A stretch of 64,000 nucleotides of DNA from contig BPQB01000027.1 in NCBI GenBank assembly GCA_019973155.2, positions 124,001-188,000 of the forward strand, written 5' to 3'. Shown piece after piece: positions 12,883-24,679 of this stretch. Made by a program: the position numbers and the translations under genes. The first letter of the stretch is position 1; each line of letters starts with the position of its first letter. The notes under the pieces were generated by a model that was not told where the DNA came from, did not search any database, and saw only the letters and a program-made list of their open reading frames with translations. The DNA comes from Phanerochaete sordida (taxonomy: Eukaryota; Basidiomycota; Agaricomycetes; Polyporales; Phanerochaetaceae).

Positions 12883-13204
12883 GCAACCAAGCCCAAGTAA
12901 TCAGAGAGATAGATTTACAGATTCCCGAGGAAACAGACGGTGGAGGAGAAGATGAGTGCAGATTCATGAAGGCGATCCTTGGTACTCCTTTTTTGTATCT
13001 TATCTCCGAATTCCCATTTGTGTACTATCTGACTCGGCCAGGACCCAGTGCACCCCACATCGTGGCGGTGGGCGGGCACAGACGGTGTTGGCATCGCTGA
13101 TAGAGGACCGGACTCTCTGATACAGGCCTCAAAATTAAAATTCCAGCCTGCTACATACAAGCATGTGGATCGTCATGTCCCAGCTAGATGAGGGAAATAG
13201 CGAC
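12883..13204. other. Short intergenic region upstream of RPAP1
   Basis: About 320 bases between the RPAP1 start and the stop of the neighbouring F-box gene. Both genes are on the minus strand, so it holds the RPAP1 promoter and the F-box 3' end. No further gene seen. Confidence 0.5.
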
Positions 13205-14610
13205 TCAATCTCCTCGCACATGCTCTCCCAGGCCCAGTCCTCCGAGTCGACCGAACGGCACCCGAGAGATGCCAGCATGGCTCTGCAGAGCATCAGGAAA
13301 CACCTCTTCCTCGCTTGACCAGCCTTCAGATGCAGTTTTCTTTAGCAGGAAACGTTTGAAAGCTCCGTGTACATTGAGCCGCGCCAGTGTCGACAGCACA
13401 GAACTCAAGACATCGCGGTTCGAGAGCGCCCACATGTCCTGCGAGACGACTTGCCCTCTTTCTCGCAGAACGAGCGTGAGGTCCTCGAGTGCCACATTGG
13501 TTTCCGCAGAGATGGTCGCGATGATTTGCCAGACGGTCCGCCAGTCGCGAGGTGCCGCTTGAACCGAGATCTCGAGGGTCCTCAGAGCGATACAGCACGC
13601 CAAAGAGACAATCGCGAAGGTCTCAGCTGCGCAAGAGAGGTGGACATGCATCAGCTGCTAGCACTCGTATCATGAGTGCGGACCCACCTTGCGGCTCGCC
13701 GCAGAAGCTGCGGAAGGAGAGGCTCAGCCGGGTGAGATTCGCATGCGTGGCAGCTAGCAAACGCTGCAGGCCCACTAAGGGGAATATTTCCAGGTCTTGT
13801 AGCACCAGCGTATGAAGAATATAAGCAGAGGGCGATCTCGCTAGGTGGACAAAAAGGGTCTCGCTCATCGAGCCATGAGCCGAGACCGTATGGACTGCGA
13901 GGGCACGCGGCGGGGGACACTCGGCGCTGGCACGACGAAAGTTGTAGAAACACGGGACGTCGACTTCGAGGTTTTCCACGCGTCTGAAGCAGTTGAACAA
14001 CAGAAGGACGTCGCTGGATGGTATCTCCTCCTGTCTGCTTGAGATGATGAGAGTCTTCACCGATGTGAGCGCATGTTCGTCCTGCGCTGCAGGAGCCGAC
14101 GTCACGAATATGTCCTGGAGGTGCAGGTGCACCAAGTGGGGCAGCAGGCGCAAGAGATCGAGTAGCATCCGCGGGTCGTGGTAAGCCGTCTTGGGCGGAA
14201 GGAACCACTCCCACCGGTGGACGACTGGGACGGTCCTGAGCCTGAGCTTGCGCGCTGACGCCGCGATCGCCGGACGCGAGTCGAAGAGGTCGCGGATGCG
14301 ACGAAGTACAGCGCGGTGGTGCGACACCGTGTCGGGGTTTGCAGCGTCTTCGTGGTCCCGGATGCTCAGTGTCACCTCACGGAAGAGGTGCGCCTGAGCC
14401 ACAGCGCGCCAGGCGTCGCAGACCAAGGCGCAGGAGTACAGGGCTCGTTTGTCCAGTTGGCCGAGCTCATCGAAGACGGCGTCGATGAGTTCGACGGGGA
14501 GCTGTTCATATATACAATAAGCAGGCGGAGGACTAGCTACACGGCGATGAGCTCACCTGAACACCCCCGTCTTTCTGGTCCAATGTACTGGACTGGCAAG
14601 CGCTACGCAT
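13205..14610 (-). CDS. F-box-like protein with leucine-rich region
   Basis: Exon 1 begins at 14610 (MRSACQSSTLDQ) and ends at a GTGAGC donor. After an intron ending GAACAG the F-box begins immediately: LPVELIDAVFDELGQLD, then ALYSCALVCDAWRAVAQ and HLFREVTL. This is the typical Agaricomycete F-box, expected to bind Skp1 within an SCF ubiquitin ligase. The rest is leucine-rich and resembles irregular LRR scaffolds (LLDLLRLLPHLVHLHLQDI, VENLEVDVP, LTRLSLSFRSF). A 61-nt intron (13687 down to 13627) splits an Ala codon before AETFAIVSLACC. The last exon runs to the stop at 13205. The recognised target is unknown. Such proteins form a large, fast-evolving family in mushrooms. Confidence 0.82.
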
Positions 14611-14921
14611 GCGGCGACGCGACGCAGACAATGTGAGTGGCTATAAGATGTGGTGGTGGTGGTAGCGATTACAGAGATTTGAACCTGTTCGAGCCCCTCG
14701 GGCCTCGCGCGCCGGCGGGCGATTGCCGAACAGCACTTCCAGGCACATCCCCACACGCGCTCCCATCTGGCTCGTCACTAACTTGACGCCGTCAGCCAGG
14801 CATATATCGGCGGCTTCGACGCTCGGTACTTGCGGCTCGCATCTCTCCTATTCTCGTAGATGGCTATGGGGCGAGGCGCGAATAACATTTCTTCGAGAAC
14901 CCTCTACTTTCAAGAGACATA
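14611..14921. other. Short intergenic region
   Basis: Lies between the F-box start and the MFS transporter stop, both on the minus strand. It includes a short GGT-rich run near 14650. No gene seen. Confidence 0.5.
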
Positions 14922-17460
14922 TTACATCGAGAATCTCGTCTTCAAGATTTGACAGAATAAGCGTCCGTGCACCAGCATGCAGAGTCAGGTCACTCACCCT
15001 TAGCGTCCGCCCTTTGATCTGCATCGCGGGCACAACGAGCACAAACAGCGCGCCAACGATCGCGGCCTCACAACCGAATGTCTGTAGCGCGCCATGCTTC
15101 GATGCCCACGGCACCTGGAAGTACGCGACGCTAAATCCGCCGAGCGTGCGCGCAAGATTCAGCAGCGCCGACATCTCGCCCTATGCGCGTGTCAGCAATG
15201 CCACCTGGAACGCGAAGCGCCGGGGCGTACCTTGTATCTCGGGAAGGAGTCGTTCAGGTAGGCATCTGCTGGCCGTCAGCCGACACATCAACGAACGTGC
15301 AGAGGCATACGTACAGACAACAGTGGTGTTAATCATGGTGGCGATCTCGACAAGGCCCCAGCCGATGATGAACGCCGCAATGGTGAGGTGCTTCTGCAGG
15401 CCGGCACCGAGCAGGAGCATGCCACACGTGTAGAACGCAACCGCGACATAGCACGCCCTGCCACGCCCACGCAAACTCAACACAACACCTCAGTCCATTC
15501 AATCAAGACGCACCAGAGTCGACTCTCCGCCTCAAACACGCCGCCGTTCCTGCGAATCGAGAGGTGCATGATCCAGTCGTTGAGGTAACGCCCGAGGAGC
15601 TCGCCGAGGACGACGGCGACGACGGGCGTCGCGTACACGCCCGCGATGTGGATCTGGTCGAAGCCGTACCCGACGGGCGGCGGCTGGCTTAGGAAGACGC
15701 CGTTCGTGCCCTGGTAGTGACAACGTCGTGGTCAGCGCTAGGGAGGTCTGTCAGTAGGCACAGGACGTACGTTGATTCCGATGCCGAAGCCGAAGAGCAT
15801 CGCCTGCGCAGTCGCGGATTCAGTACCATGGGTGTGCCCGTGCGGACAGGCGCGCACCTCGAACAGCAGGATCCCAGACACGTGCGGTCGCCAGGCGAGC
15901 TGCACCCAGATCGTCGCGGTCTCGCGCCACGTCGCGCGAAACTTTGCCATGCGCGCGCCGTACGCGCCGACGAGCAGCTCGAAACGCTTGCGCAGCCACG
16001 GTTTCGGCAGCGGGTATGGCCGAGGATCTTTCAGCGTGCGGTCGTACATCCTGTGGTGTGCGTGGATCACAGATGAGTGGGTGGGTGGAGAAGGGACAGG
16101 GAGACGTACGTTTCCTCGCCGAAGAACACGATGAGCGCGAGCACGGTCGCGCCGTACATGCACGCGATGCCGTAGCACCAGCGCCAGCTGCGTGGGTATT
16201 ATTCAATTTTGGACTCGGATGTGGTAAGTGGTGGGCATACTTCGCGCGCGCGACCAAGAACCCGAACGCCATCGGGGAGAGGAAAGGCGAGACGATGAAG
16301 CCCATGGTCCAGATGTTCAGCTGCAAGGCCAGGCGTGAGTGACCGCAGTGAAGCGTACTTGCATAACCCACCTTGCGAGCCTGCAGATGGAAAGGAAACA
16401 TGTCGGTGATTACGTAGAGACCCTGCAATTCATTTAGCACAGAGTTCGTGGTTGTGCAACAGTTTGAACGTACAGTCACTTGGGGCGTCGTCCTGCGAGA
16501 GTGATTAGCTTCCGGCGAAACATCAGAAGTGTCGTGCTCACCCGAAGAATCCGTTCAGGCATCGCATAGCTGCAGGGCTTCGTGAGTACTGGCGTGGACA
16601 CTTAGAGTCTGACGTGCGCACCTGCGAAGGTTGACAAGTTGGGCGAGAAAGTGTTTCCGAGCAGGAATGCCAGCGACAGAACCTGAGACCAGAACAGGAC
16701 CGGAAGACGGCCGTAGCGACGCATGAGCATGACGGCGAAGATACCACCCCAGCCTACCAGGCGCAATTCAGTAGAAATCTAGGCAGATTGGTAATTACCG
16801 GTGACGTACCAAGCAGAAATATACTCCAGCTGGTTGACATGGGTCAGAGACGTTCAGAGAAAACATGACGGAACTGACTTGTTTGTCAAGTCGTTGAATT
16901 CTCCCGTTGTCGTCTTGAACTGTCTTGAGGCGGCGAAGAGAACAGCAGTTCCTGTCCAAGCTTCGTAAACATACACCGCCAGAAGAATCGCGTATCTTCT
17001 CACCTGTCCCATTGTCGAAGTCCGGTACGATCGCTGCTAGCGTGATGATGAAGAGCTGGAAGGCCTTGCGTACGTCGGACCACTACAAGAAGACGTCAGT
17101 CTAGGCATTTCCAGCGCGAAGGATCACGACACACATTCTGTGGATCTTCGGGATCGTCGGTCGGCTGCGGCCAGAGCACCGTCGTGCCGTCCGCAGTGAG
17201 CTTCAGCCTCTTCGCGACGTCGTCGCCGAACTCTACTCGCGCTTCTCTACGGAAAGTCAGATGGCAGTCTCGGCTGAAGGAAGGCGGCGGACGTACTCAG
17301 GCTCGACGACAAGCCGGCCGGCATTGTTCTCGTAGTACGAGACAAGGTCGAGCGGCTCAAGCGATGTAGTTTCCTTCGCCTCGATGTCGAGCTCCTTGAC
17401 GCTGCCGGACGGTGACGCACTCTCAGGCGACGCGCGAATCGCAGGCATGGTGGGGGACAT
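14922..17460 (-). CDS. Major facilitator superfamily transporter
   Basis: About ten small exons encode a 12-helix MFS protein of a kind common in Agaricomycetes. The N-terminal cytosolic segment (from MSPTMPAIR, with SYYENNAGRLVVEP) runs into EARVEFGDDVAKRL and the conserved VLWPQPTDDPEDPQN. Later segments include GEFNDLT, MRRYGRLPVLFWSQ, RCLNGFFGTTPQVTGLYVI, the basic loop HLQARKLNIWTMGFI, CYGIACMYGATVLALIVF and GEETMYDRTL. Helices near the end include AFYTCGMLLLGAGL and TLGGFSVAYFQVPW. The last exon is tiny: GRTLR joins in phase 0 to TRFSM and a TAA at 14922, the usual short tail of this group. The substrate cannot be read from sequence. It lies about 440 bp downstream of an A-T-R reductase in the same orientation, so export of that enzyme's product is possible. 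Confidence 0.85.
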
Positions 17461-17900
17461 GTGCACGGCGCCCCTGCCCGGTGTACCACTTCATACTGAG
17501 CTGCAGCGCCGAAGGCCAAGACAGACGGACGCTGTTGCCCCATACCATTGGATCCTGGCCGCTGCTGGTGAGAAGCAGGCTCACGCGACGGGCCCTGTGA
17601 GAGACGTTTAGACGCAGTACCGCAGGTGACGAGAATGCAGCTGACCTCGCTGGGAAGCACGCTGGCGTGGTGCGTGAGAAGGGTGGGTAGAAGTTCTTCA
17701 GCGCGGAGCGTTGGCGTCCGTTCTAGCAGCAGATTCACACTACAAAGCTTACTGGCGCGAGATTGGGCTATACGTGAGGCTGGTCTTACCCCCGTCCTGC
17801 TCGGATGGGCGAGTCTTTCATCTGAGGTGCGTGCACGAGACGGAAGCCAATTATATTCAGCAATTCAACCGTGCTCGAGTTCATGAGAATCAAGAGGACG
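17461..17900. other. Intergenic region between A-T-R reductase and MFS transporter
   Basis: About 440 bases downstream of the reductase stop and upstream of the transporter start, both on the minus strand, so it must hold the transporter promoter. No gene seen. Confidence 0.5.
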
Positions 17901-20900
17901 TTACGCCAAGAAGCCTACAGATCGCCAGTACTTCACCCATGCATCTGCGTGCTCCTTCCCAAGCGGGGGCAGTTCGCGCATCAGCCGGCTATATTCTTGC
18001 ACCCGGTCTGTCGCGAACAGTGGGAGGCCCCCAGCCTCGGTGAGGACACCTGTACCTTGAGCGCGATCTGCGCTCGCCGCCATCGCTCGGAAAGTCTGCA
18101 CCAATTTGATAGCGGGCTATAGAGAGAGCTATATGAGTCGAGAAGGTAACTGCGCAGGAACAGACGACCCACAATTTGGTCCGCAGTCTTGCTGTCCACG
18201 GTTTGTGCCTTCTGTTCGAGCACCGACACCCACTTCTTCAATGGTACGAACTTCATGTTTACTCCCAGTGCATCGCTGACGTCCGACAGTATGGCGTGCC
18301 AGGGCTTGGGTCTAGGGTGGACGACGTTGAGAACCAGAGGCGCGCGCTTCTCGGACACCGCGATCTCAAGCGCAAGATTCGCTACGGCGTCCATAGGGAT
18401 CCAAGTCGACATCTAGTAGGCCTTGTCAGTGGCATGCTCATCCTAGAACCAGGCGTCACGTACACCCTCGGTCTCTGGGAGTTGCTCCATGGCGACGCTG
18501 GACTTGATCATGCTCGGAACCCAATCGCTGGTATTCCAGGCGCCTGTTGCAGCTGACCCGCACACTTGCCCGACACGAAGTATGGTCGCTTCGAGCCCCT
18601 TCTCGCGAGCGACTGCTATCATCTAGGCCGAGTGTTAAGTCATGAAACGACAGGGAACCACTCGACCATGGCACTCACCCTCTCGACAACGTACTTCGAG
18701 GAGCCGTAACCATTGCCTGTCGCATGAGCGGGGTCGAATAAGATGTCTTCAGGGACAGGGCCTTTCCGAGTGTCCCAGCCTCCAGCGATGCCAACAGAGG
18801 ATGTATAGACCAGTCGGACGGCCCGGTCCAGAGCGGAGCAGAAATCGACGAGCTTGCGCGTGCCGGCGACGAGGGACTCGAAAGAGCTGAGAGGGTAATT
18901 GAAATGTACCATCCAGGCGTTGTGAATGACGACGGTCACAGAGTGAGTGATCTAGATAATGCTGGTGTCAGCGATTCGCAAAAGCGTAGGGGGAGCAAGA
19001 TACCTCGTCGAAGGTATGCTGGTCCAATCCGAAGTAGTCCTCGTTCAGATCGCCGGTGAGGCCGACATGCTTGCCAGTCGACAGCAGCTCCGTCGGCAAG
19101 TGTCGCTCAGCGAAAGCCGCGGCCTGACGACGAGCAGAGTCGGCCATAGACTGCGGTCTATTGAAGGCGTACACTTTCGAGACCCGGTCGTCCGCGAGAA
19201 GTGCCGCGAGGATGTGCGAGCCGATGCCTCCGGTGGTGCCGGTGAGGAGGACAGCTACGCCCTGTCGAGTCGTACGGTCGATAGTGGCTCCGGACGGCAT
19301 GTCGGCCGTGTATTGCGTGATCATTTCTTCGATCTCGTCGATGGGAGAGCGAGCGGTGCCATTGAGACTGGACGCGGGGTCGACGAGCGCAACGATCGAC
19401 CGTGCAAGCTGTGGCAGCGAGGGGTTTTCGAACACGAAGTTCTGCGAGACTTCGGTCGAAGCTTGCACTTGCTGGTCCGCGCGAAGTGCCCCGATGATGC
19501 GGTTACGGAGGAAAGTCGCGGTCAAGCTAGCGACCTCATGAGACAGCACTCCAACATGATAATCGGAGTAAGACTGACCTATCGAACCCTTGCATGAATA
19601 AATCTGCTTGGGCGTCGATATCCTTGTCGTCGTTTACGTGGCTCGCCTGCGTCTGCAGCCAAGGCACGAGGTCTTCATATCGCCAGGATTTCGGGGGAGA
19701 GATCCCCTTGATCCCAGATGTGTCTTCCACGGTCTGGTACCTAAAGCAGCATCAGCCTCCGGGCAAGAGGCCATGTACAGGAACTCAAACGTACAACTGT
19801 TCAATTTCCTCCGCATAAGCAGCCCACGCTTGCTTTCGGATAATCGTGCCCTTAGCCGCTCGGGGGATCGGCTTGGAGGGGTGCGCAATGAGGATCATTT
19901 CCTTGAAGATCCTGCTCCATGCGGGTACGCCGGAGTTGGCCTGCTCAACAGTCGGCCTGAAGAAGTGTCAGGCCAGCGCTGTACTCGGCTTAGAACTCGA
20001 CGCACCAAATAGCATTTCTGAAGTCCGCGAGGGCGATGTCGTCTCCAGGGTCTATCGCGCACTTCGGGGTCGGCTCGACTAGAACGCCCGCCTGCTCGCG
20101 ACCGCGGCCGAACATCACCGCTCCAGATACCATAGGGGAAGTCGTGATGTGGCCTTCTTGGGGGATGGGGACGATTTTCTCAGCTACGGACGTCGTCAGG
20201 CGCGGACGAAGCTCAGGAACATGAACGGCATACCGTTGCTGAGGACGATCACGTCGTCCAGCCTGCCCGAGCTGTACGCCATTAGCGACTCGATTCAGGT
20301 GCGCGACCAGAGGAAGCTTGAGACATACATTCGCCACAGGCCTTTCTTTGTCGGGTGCGGGACGAACAGGTCTGAGGTCGCGTAGCCTTTGACGTCAGGC
20401 AGATTTTCGACCGCCACGGAATGCGCCTTGCCCGTCTGATCTTAGCTGAGCGACTGCTCGCTGCGAACAATCGAACGTCACTCACTAGAACATGCAGCTC
20501 GTAATTGCCATCACTCTGCGGTATCAATCTCAGATCCACCTCCTCCTCGTTGAACTGCAACCACTCCCAGTCCTCCGGCGTCCTAATGTCGCCGCGCTCC
20601 CCGTTGTCTGAGTGGAAACCCAAGACAGGGCAGCCGTACTCGGTCCCAGCGTACAGGCACACCAACTTGACGCCTGCAGCGACAAGCTGGTCGCCGCTCT
20701 TCTTCGCAAGTGGTCCACCGCCAAATACCTATGAGGATATGATGAGACCATATCTCACTCTAGAAAACCAGAGCCGCACCAACTGGTCCAGGGTCTTCAA
20801 ATATTGCACTGCATCCGGACTCTTCGACCACGCCTACTCGCCAAAGTTTCAGCGTTTACGGCTCATTCGATTGTGCGAAGTGACGTACCTCGACAAATGA

Positions 20901-21907
20901 CGGGACCGCCGGGATAGTGTTGCATCCCATCGCACAGGACGCTTCAAGCAGGTTCTCCGGTGTCGGGATGACAGGTAGGTCGGGGTACTTCGGCTCGTAC
21001 AGGCCGACGGGCATGCTGATTACAAATGGCATCATGAATTGGAAGGCAAAACCGTAGGCGTGGAATGTCGGTAGAGCCATGGCGGCCCAGCGGACCTGGC
21101 GGGGTCCACCGTCCTTTTGGATCGCTGGGTCGCCCGTCAGCGGCAAGAAGAACAATGAACGAGTGGGCACGTACGTCGGGCCATCATGTGTAGGCAGAAC
21201 CTGTTTGTCCATCGAATAGGCTTAGGCAGGCCTGTAGATCCCGACGAATGGAGGTACACTGCGGTGTCGTCTGCGGTCGGTTCGTGCGGAGGAGGGGGGT
21301 AGGCTTTGACGCCGTTGTCGGTGTTCTCGGAAGAGCCGTCGGAGGACCTCTTCAACCGAGGAAACGCGTCGTAAAGGCTCGGCATGGGGACCACTTCCAA
21401 GTCGCGCCCTTTCTCGGAGAGCATCGATCGGACCTCATCGACGAGGTGTTGCACAGCTGAGTTGGCGAGTATACGACGACTTCCTGTCTTTTCAAGGAGA
21501 TTGACAACGGCAGCAGCAGAGTTTCTGGGAGCTATGGGCATCGCCTATTCCAGCCCAGTCAGTCTATATAGTATGACTGTTCAAATCAGATGTGCACATA
21601 CCACAATCCCTGCCCTGGCCATTCCGGCGCAGACTGCCCCGTACAAGATAGCGTCCGTGTTCAATAGCAGCCCAACAACTTCGCCTTCTGGCCCTGCTCT
21701 GTTCGGACGAAGGATATGGGCAAGGCGGTGAGAGGCGTCGCAGAAATCCCTGTATGTGACGCCTTCGACATGGTGGGGACGGTCAGAAGACGACCAGATA
21801 AAACAATGTCGACTGGGGTTGTGCTGCGCCTGCCAGTCAAGAAGTCCAGGCAGCACGAAGATAGAGCCATCGACGGGTGGAAGGGGGCGGTCGTCTTTGG
21901 TGCGCAT
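17901..21907 (-). CDS. NRPS-like adenylate-forming reductase (A-T-R), copy 1
   Basis: Three domains are in order. The adenylation domain starts near PPVDGSIFVLPGL and carries the phosphate loop SSGSTGLPKPI, then FHAYGFAFQ and CLYAGTEYG. The carrier domain follows LFMQGF; its DSL motif is kept, with the phosphopantetheine Ser codon split by an intron (19580, 19579 and 19526). The terminal thioester reductase has the NAD(P)H loop LLTGTTGGIGSH, YTSSVGIAGGW and the YGSSK catalytic Tyr-Lys. The last exon ends HADAWVKYWRSVGFLA. Enzymes of this class activate a carboxylic or amino acid as an adenylate, load it on the carrier arm and release it as an aldehyde or alcohol. The start at 21907 (MRTKDDRPLPP) is chosen; an upstream Met at 21952 is possible. 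No condensation domain is present. Neighbours are an MFS transporter downstream and a divergent aldo-keto reductase. Confidence 0.88.
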
Positions 21908-22914
21908 GTCGGTAGGTCGGGGAGCGTATCCTCTTGACAAGCTCGAGAGCAATGTGCAGGCCTGTTACATATCTTTGGCCAGTTCCAGGTACTCCGCGGG
22001 CGTGTCTCTTTGCTCGGCGCAGTCTACACAGTATCGCACGTCCCCCGAAGCGCAGCTGAAACTCGGCCCGCGGGGAGTGTGGCAGGCTTGTCCTGTCTCC
22101 CTCGCTCGCGCCGCACTCGTCAAGACGATTGGCAAACGTGGAGCACCACCAAGGTAAAACTAACGCTGTTGGATGCGTTCGTTTCGCCCAACCGCGTTTC
22201 TCGGGGATGGACAAATCTCGCCCGACGCGTGTGCTCTAAATTTGTTCGCCTATCGTTCACGAAGCAAGTAAGCCTCGAGGAAATCTGGGCGGTGTTCATA
22301 ACAGAGCACGTACCGTCTCGTGAAGGTCGGTTTGGACAGCGGCGACCGCAGGGCTTGGCCGACTCGGAAGTGTGCTCGTTGTCGCGCCGCGGGCTTTGAC
22401 CGAGCTGGAGCTGTGACATCGACCGTTTCCGGAGACCGCCACCTCAGAAAGGATCCGCGCTATAGCGGTCATCCTGCGGGGTAACGGCAGTTCCTGGGGA
22501 AGATCAATAGCTGCGTTTCAGCTAGGGTGGCGTTGGTGAACCGAAACATACCTTCACAAGCTCTTGACGTCGACCGCCCACCTTCTTCGAAAGCCATATT
22601 CATCGTCGCCCGCAGGAGTTCATCGTCGTACCTAGACATGTCGCTCTCACAAGCTCCAAAAGGAACCTGAACCTCCCTGGGCTTGTTGGTGAGTTGGCGT
22701 CAGAATTCCGCACCATCCGCCGCGATTGTCGAGCTCTGGATGCTTGCACCCTTGCCTCAACTTCACACAGAAGACCTGACGACAGACTTGGGCAGCACGA
22801 AATGTGAAAGGTGGCATATATGCGTAGGATGGCGGGTGCAGATGAGGGTATGATGCAAGCTGCAGGCGCCTTCACCCGGGATGCACGCGGGTACCTTGTT
22901 TCCCGACAACCACC
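21908..22914. other. Divergent promoter region, A-T-R reductase and aldo-keto reductase
   Basis: About 1 kb between two divergently transcribed starts. Small open frames are present on both strands without a recognisable domain. A shared bidirectional promoter is an inference from layout only. Confidence 0.45.
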
Positions 22915-24362
22915 ATGCCTCGGGACCAGTACGAGCTGCTCGCGGCAGGCGACGACGATAAGGCTCTGGACGAGCTGGAGAACCGGCTTCGCTTCAACAG
23001 AGTCAAGAAGGTCCTCTTTCACTTCCTCGTCGTCCTCGCCATCATGTTCGCCGGCTTCAAGGGACTCAAGGCCTACATCAAGTCGTCCGGGCAGTGGCTG
23101 CACAAGCAGCCATGCGGAGGGCAGCGCAACTACAGTGTACGGCTTCCCAGCCACTACCAGCTGCCCTCAGGCCACCAGATTCCCTCGGTCGCGCTCGGTA
23201 CGGGAGCGGTGAGCTGCTCGGGGTCGACGTGCTGAACTCTGGGCTTATCAGGTGTCTGGAAGGCGACACCCGGCGAAGTCGGACCCGCCGTCACCGCCGC
23301 TTTGAAGGCTGGTTATCGACACATTGACGATGCATGGGCCTATCGGGTGCGTAGTGCTGCTCGTGCAAAGCGTGGTCCACATTGACAGGTGGCGCAGAAC
23401 GAGGAAGAGGTCGGCAAGGCTATCAAGGACAGCGGAATCCCTCGCGACGAGCTCTGGCTTACCTCGAAACTCTGGAACACGTTCCACGCCCCGGAGGATG
23501 TCGAGGAGGCACTCGACGACTCTCTCAGCAAGCTCGGCACGGAGTACCTTGACCTTTACCTCATTCATTGGTGCGTGCCTTCTATATCTGCGCGCTCAGT
23601 CGTGCTCAGACAATGCGCAGGCCAATTGCGTTCAAGAAGGGTAGCAACAACGAGCTAGACGTCGCGTTGACCGCGGATCCGTACCCTACATGGCAGAAGC
23701 TGGAAGAGATGGTCGACAAGGGCAAGGTCCGCAACATCGGCATCAGCAAGTAAGTGCTAGCCTTTCCTAACCCGTCAGTCCGCGACTAAGCCCACCATAG
23801 CTTCAACATCGCTAGGTACACTCCTTATTACATGCCTCACGTGCGGCGCTGACACCGCGTTAGAGTCAAGAATCTCACCGCGAACCCACTCAAGTATCAA
23901 CCCGCGGTGAACCAAGTAGAACTCAACTTCTGGAACCCGCAGCCGGAGCTGCTCGCGTGGGCGCGTGAGAACGGGCTCCTGCTCGAGGCGTACTCCCCGC
24001 TCGGCAGCAACAACCAGGTCAAGGAGACGCTCAGCGTGCCTGAGGTCAAGGAGATCGCGGGAGAGCTCGGCATCACACCAGCGCAGGTCATCATCTCGTG
24101 GCATGTCCAGCGCGGCGTACGTTACAGGCTCTTTCCGTCTCTTTGGCGCGACTAGTGCTGATGCGCGTCATAGACTGTCGTTCTCCCGAAGAGCGTCACG
24201 CCGTCCCGCGTCCAGGAGAACCTGCAGATCACCGCCCTTCCCGAAGATCTCTTTGACAAGCTCGAAGCTGCTGCCGCCGCGCATCCGCCGAAGCGCGTCG
24301 TTAATCCCTCGCAGAGCTGGGGTCTTGGCTTTGACCTCTTCGAGGATGAGTGGCCTTACTAG
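22915..24362 (+). CDS. Aldo-keto reductase with N-terminal membrane anchor
   Basis: Residues 1-60 hold a charged cytosolic start ([16 protein letters not shown]), a basic patch (RVKKV) and one hydrophobic helix ([15 protein letters not shown]), so the enzyme is probably a type II membrane protein. The AKR barrel follows: PSVALG is joined across a 54-nt intron (23198-23251) to [10 protein letters not shown]. The catalytic tetrad is visible: Asp and Tyr in HIDDAWAY, Lys in LTSKLWN and His in [13 protein letters not shown] and the NADPH-binding [13 protein letters not shown] are also present. The C-terminus is [10 protein letters not shown]. It should reduce aldehydes or ketones with NADPH. It is divergent from the A-T-R reductase, whose product would be an aldehyde, so a joint pathway is plausible but unproven. 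Anchored AKRs are unusual; most are soluble. Confidence 0.87.
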
Positions 24363-24679
24363 TGCCGACATATAAATATTGTGCAGCTGTACGTTGGAGT
24401 CTTGTACTGCTTGTCATACCATGGGTTGGATGATTCCCTGTATTCATATAGCTACTGTCCCTGCAATACACACTGTCATCTTTATTTGCAGTCTGTTGGC
24501 CCTCAATATTTGCCGCACCTAGTTGCAAGCCCTCAGAGACGCAGTCGAGCAGGAGCACCTGACTTGCGCGAGACATGTGAGCGAAGAAGTGGCAAGAAAA
24601 AATGCTATTGATATGAGAGTTGTCTGACAATGTGGTAGGCCCCGCCGACGCCCTTTCGCTATCCTCTGCTTCGACCCGT
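24363..24679. other. Convergent intergenic region
   Basis: Separates the stop codons of the aldo-keto reductase (+) and the F-box gene (-). It should hold both 3' UTRs. No gene seen. Confidence 0.5.
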
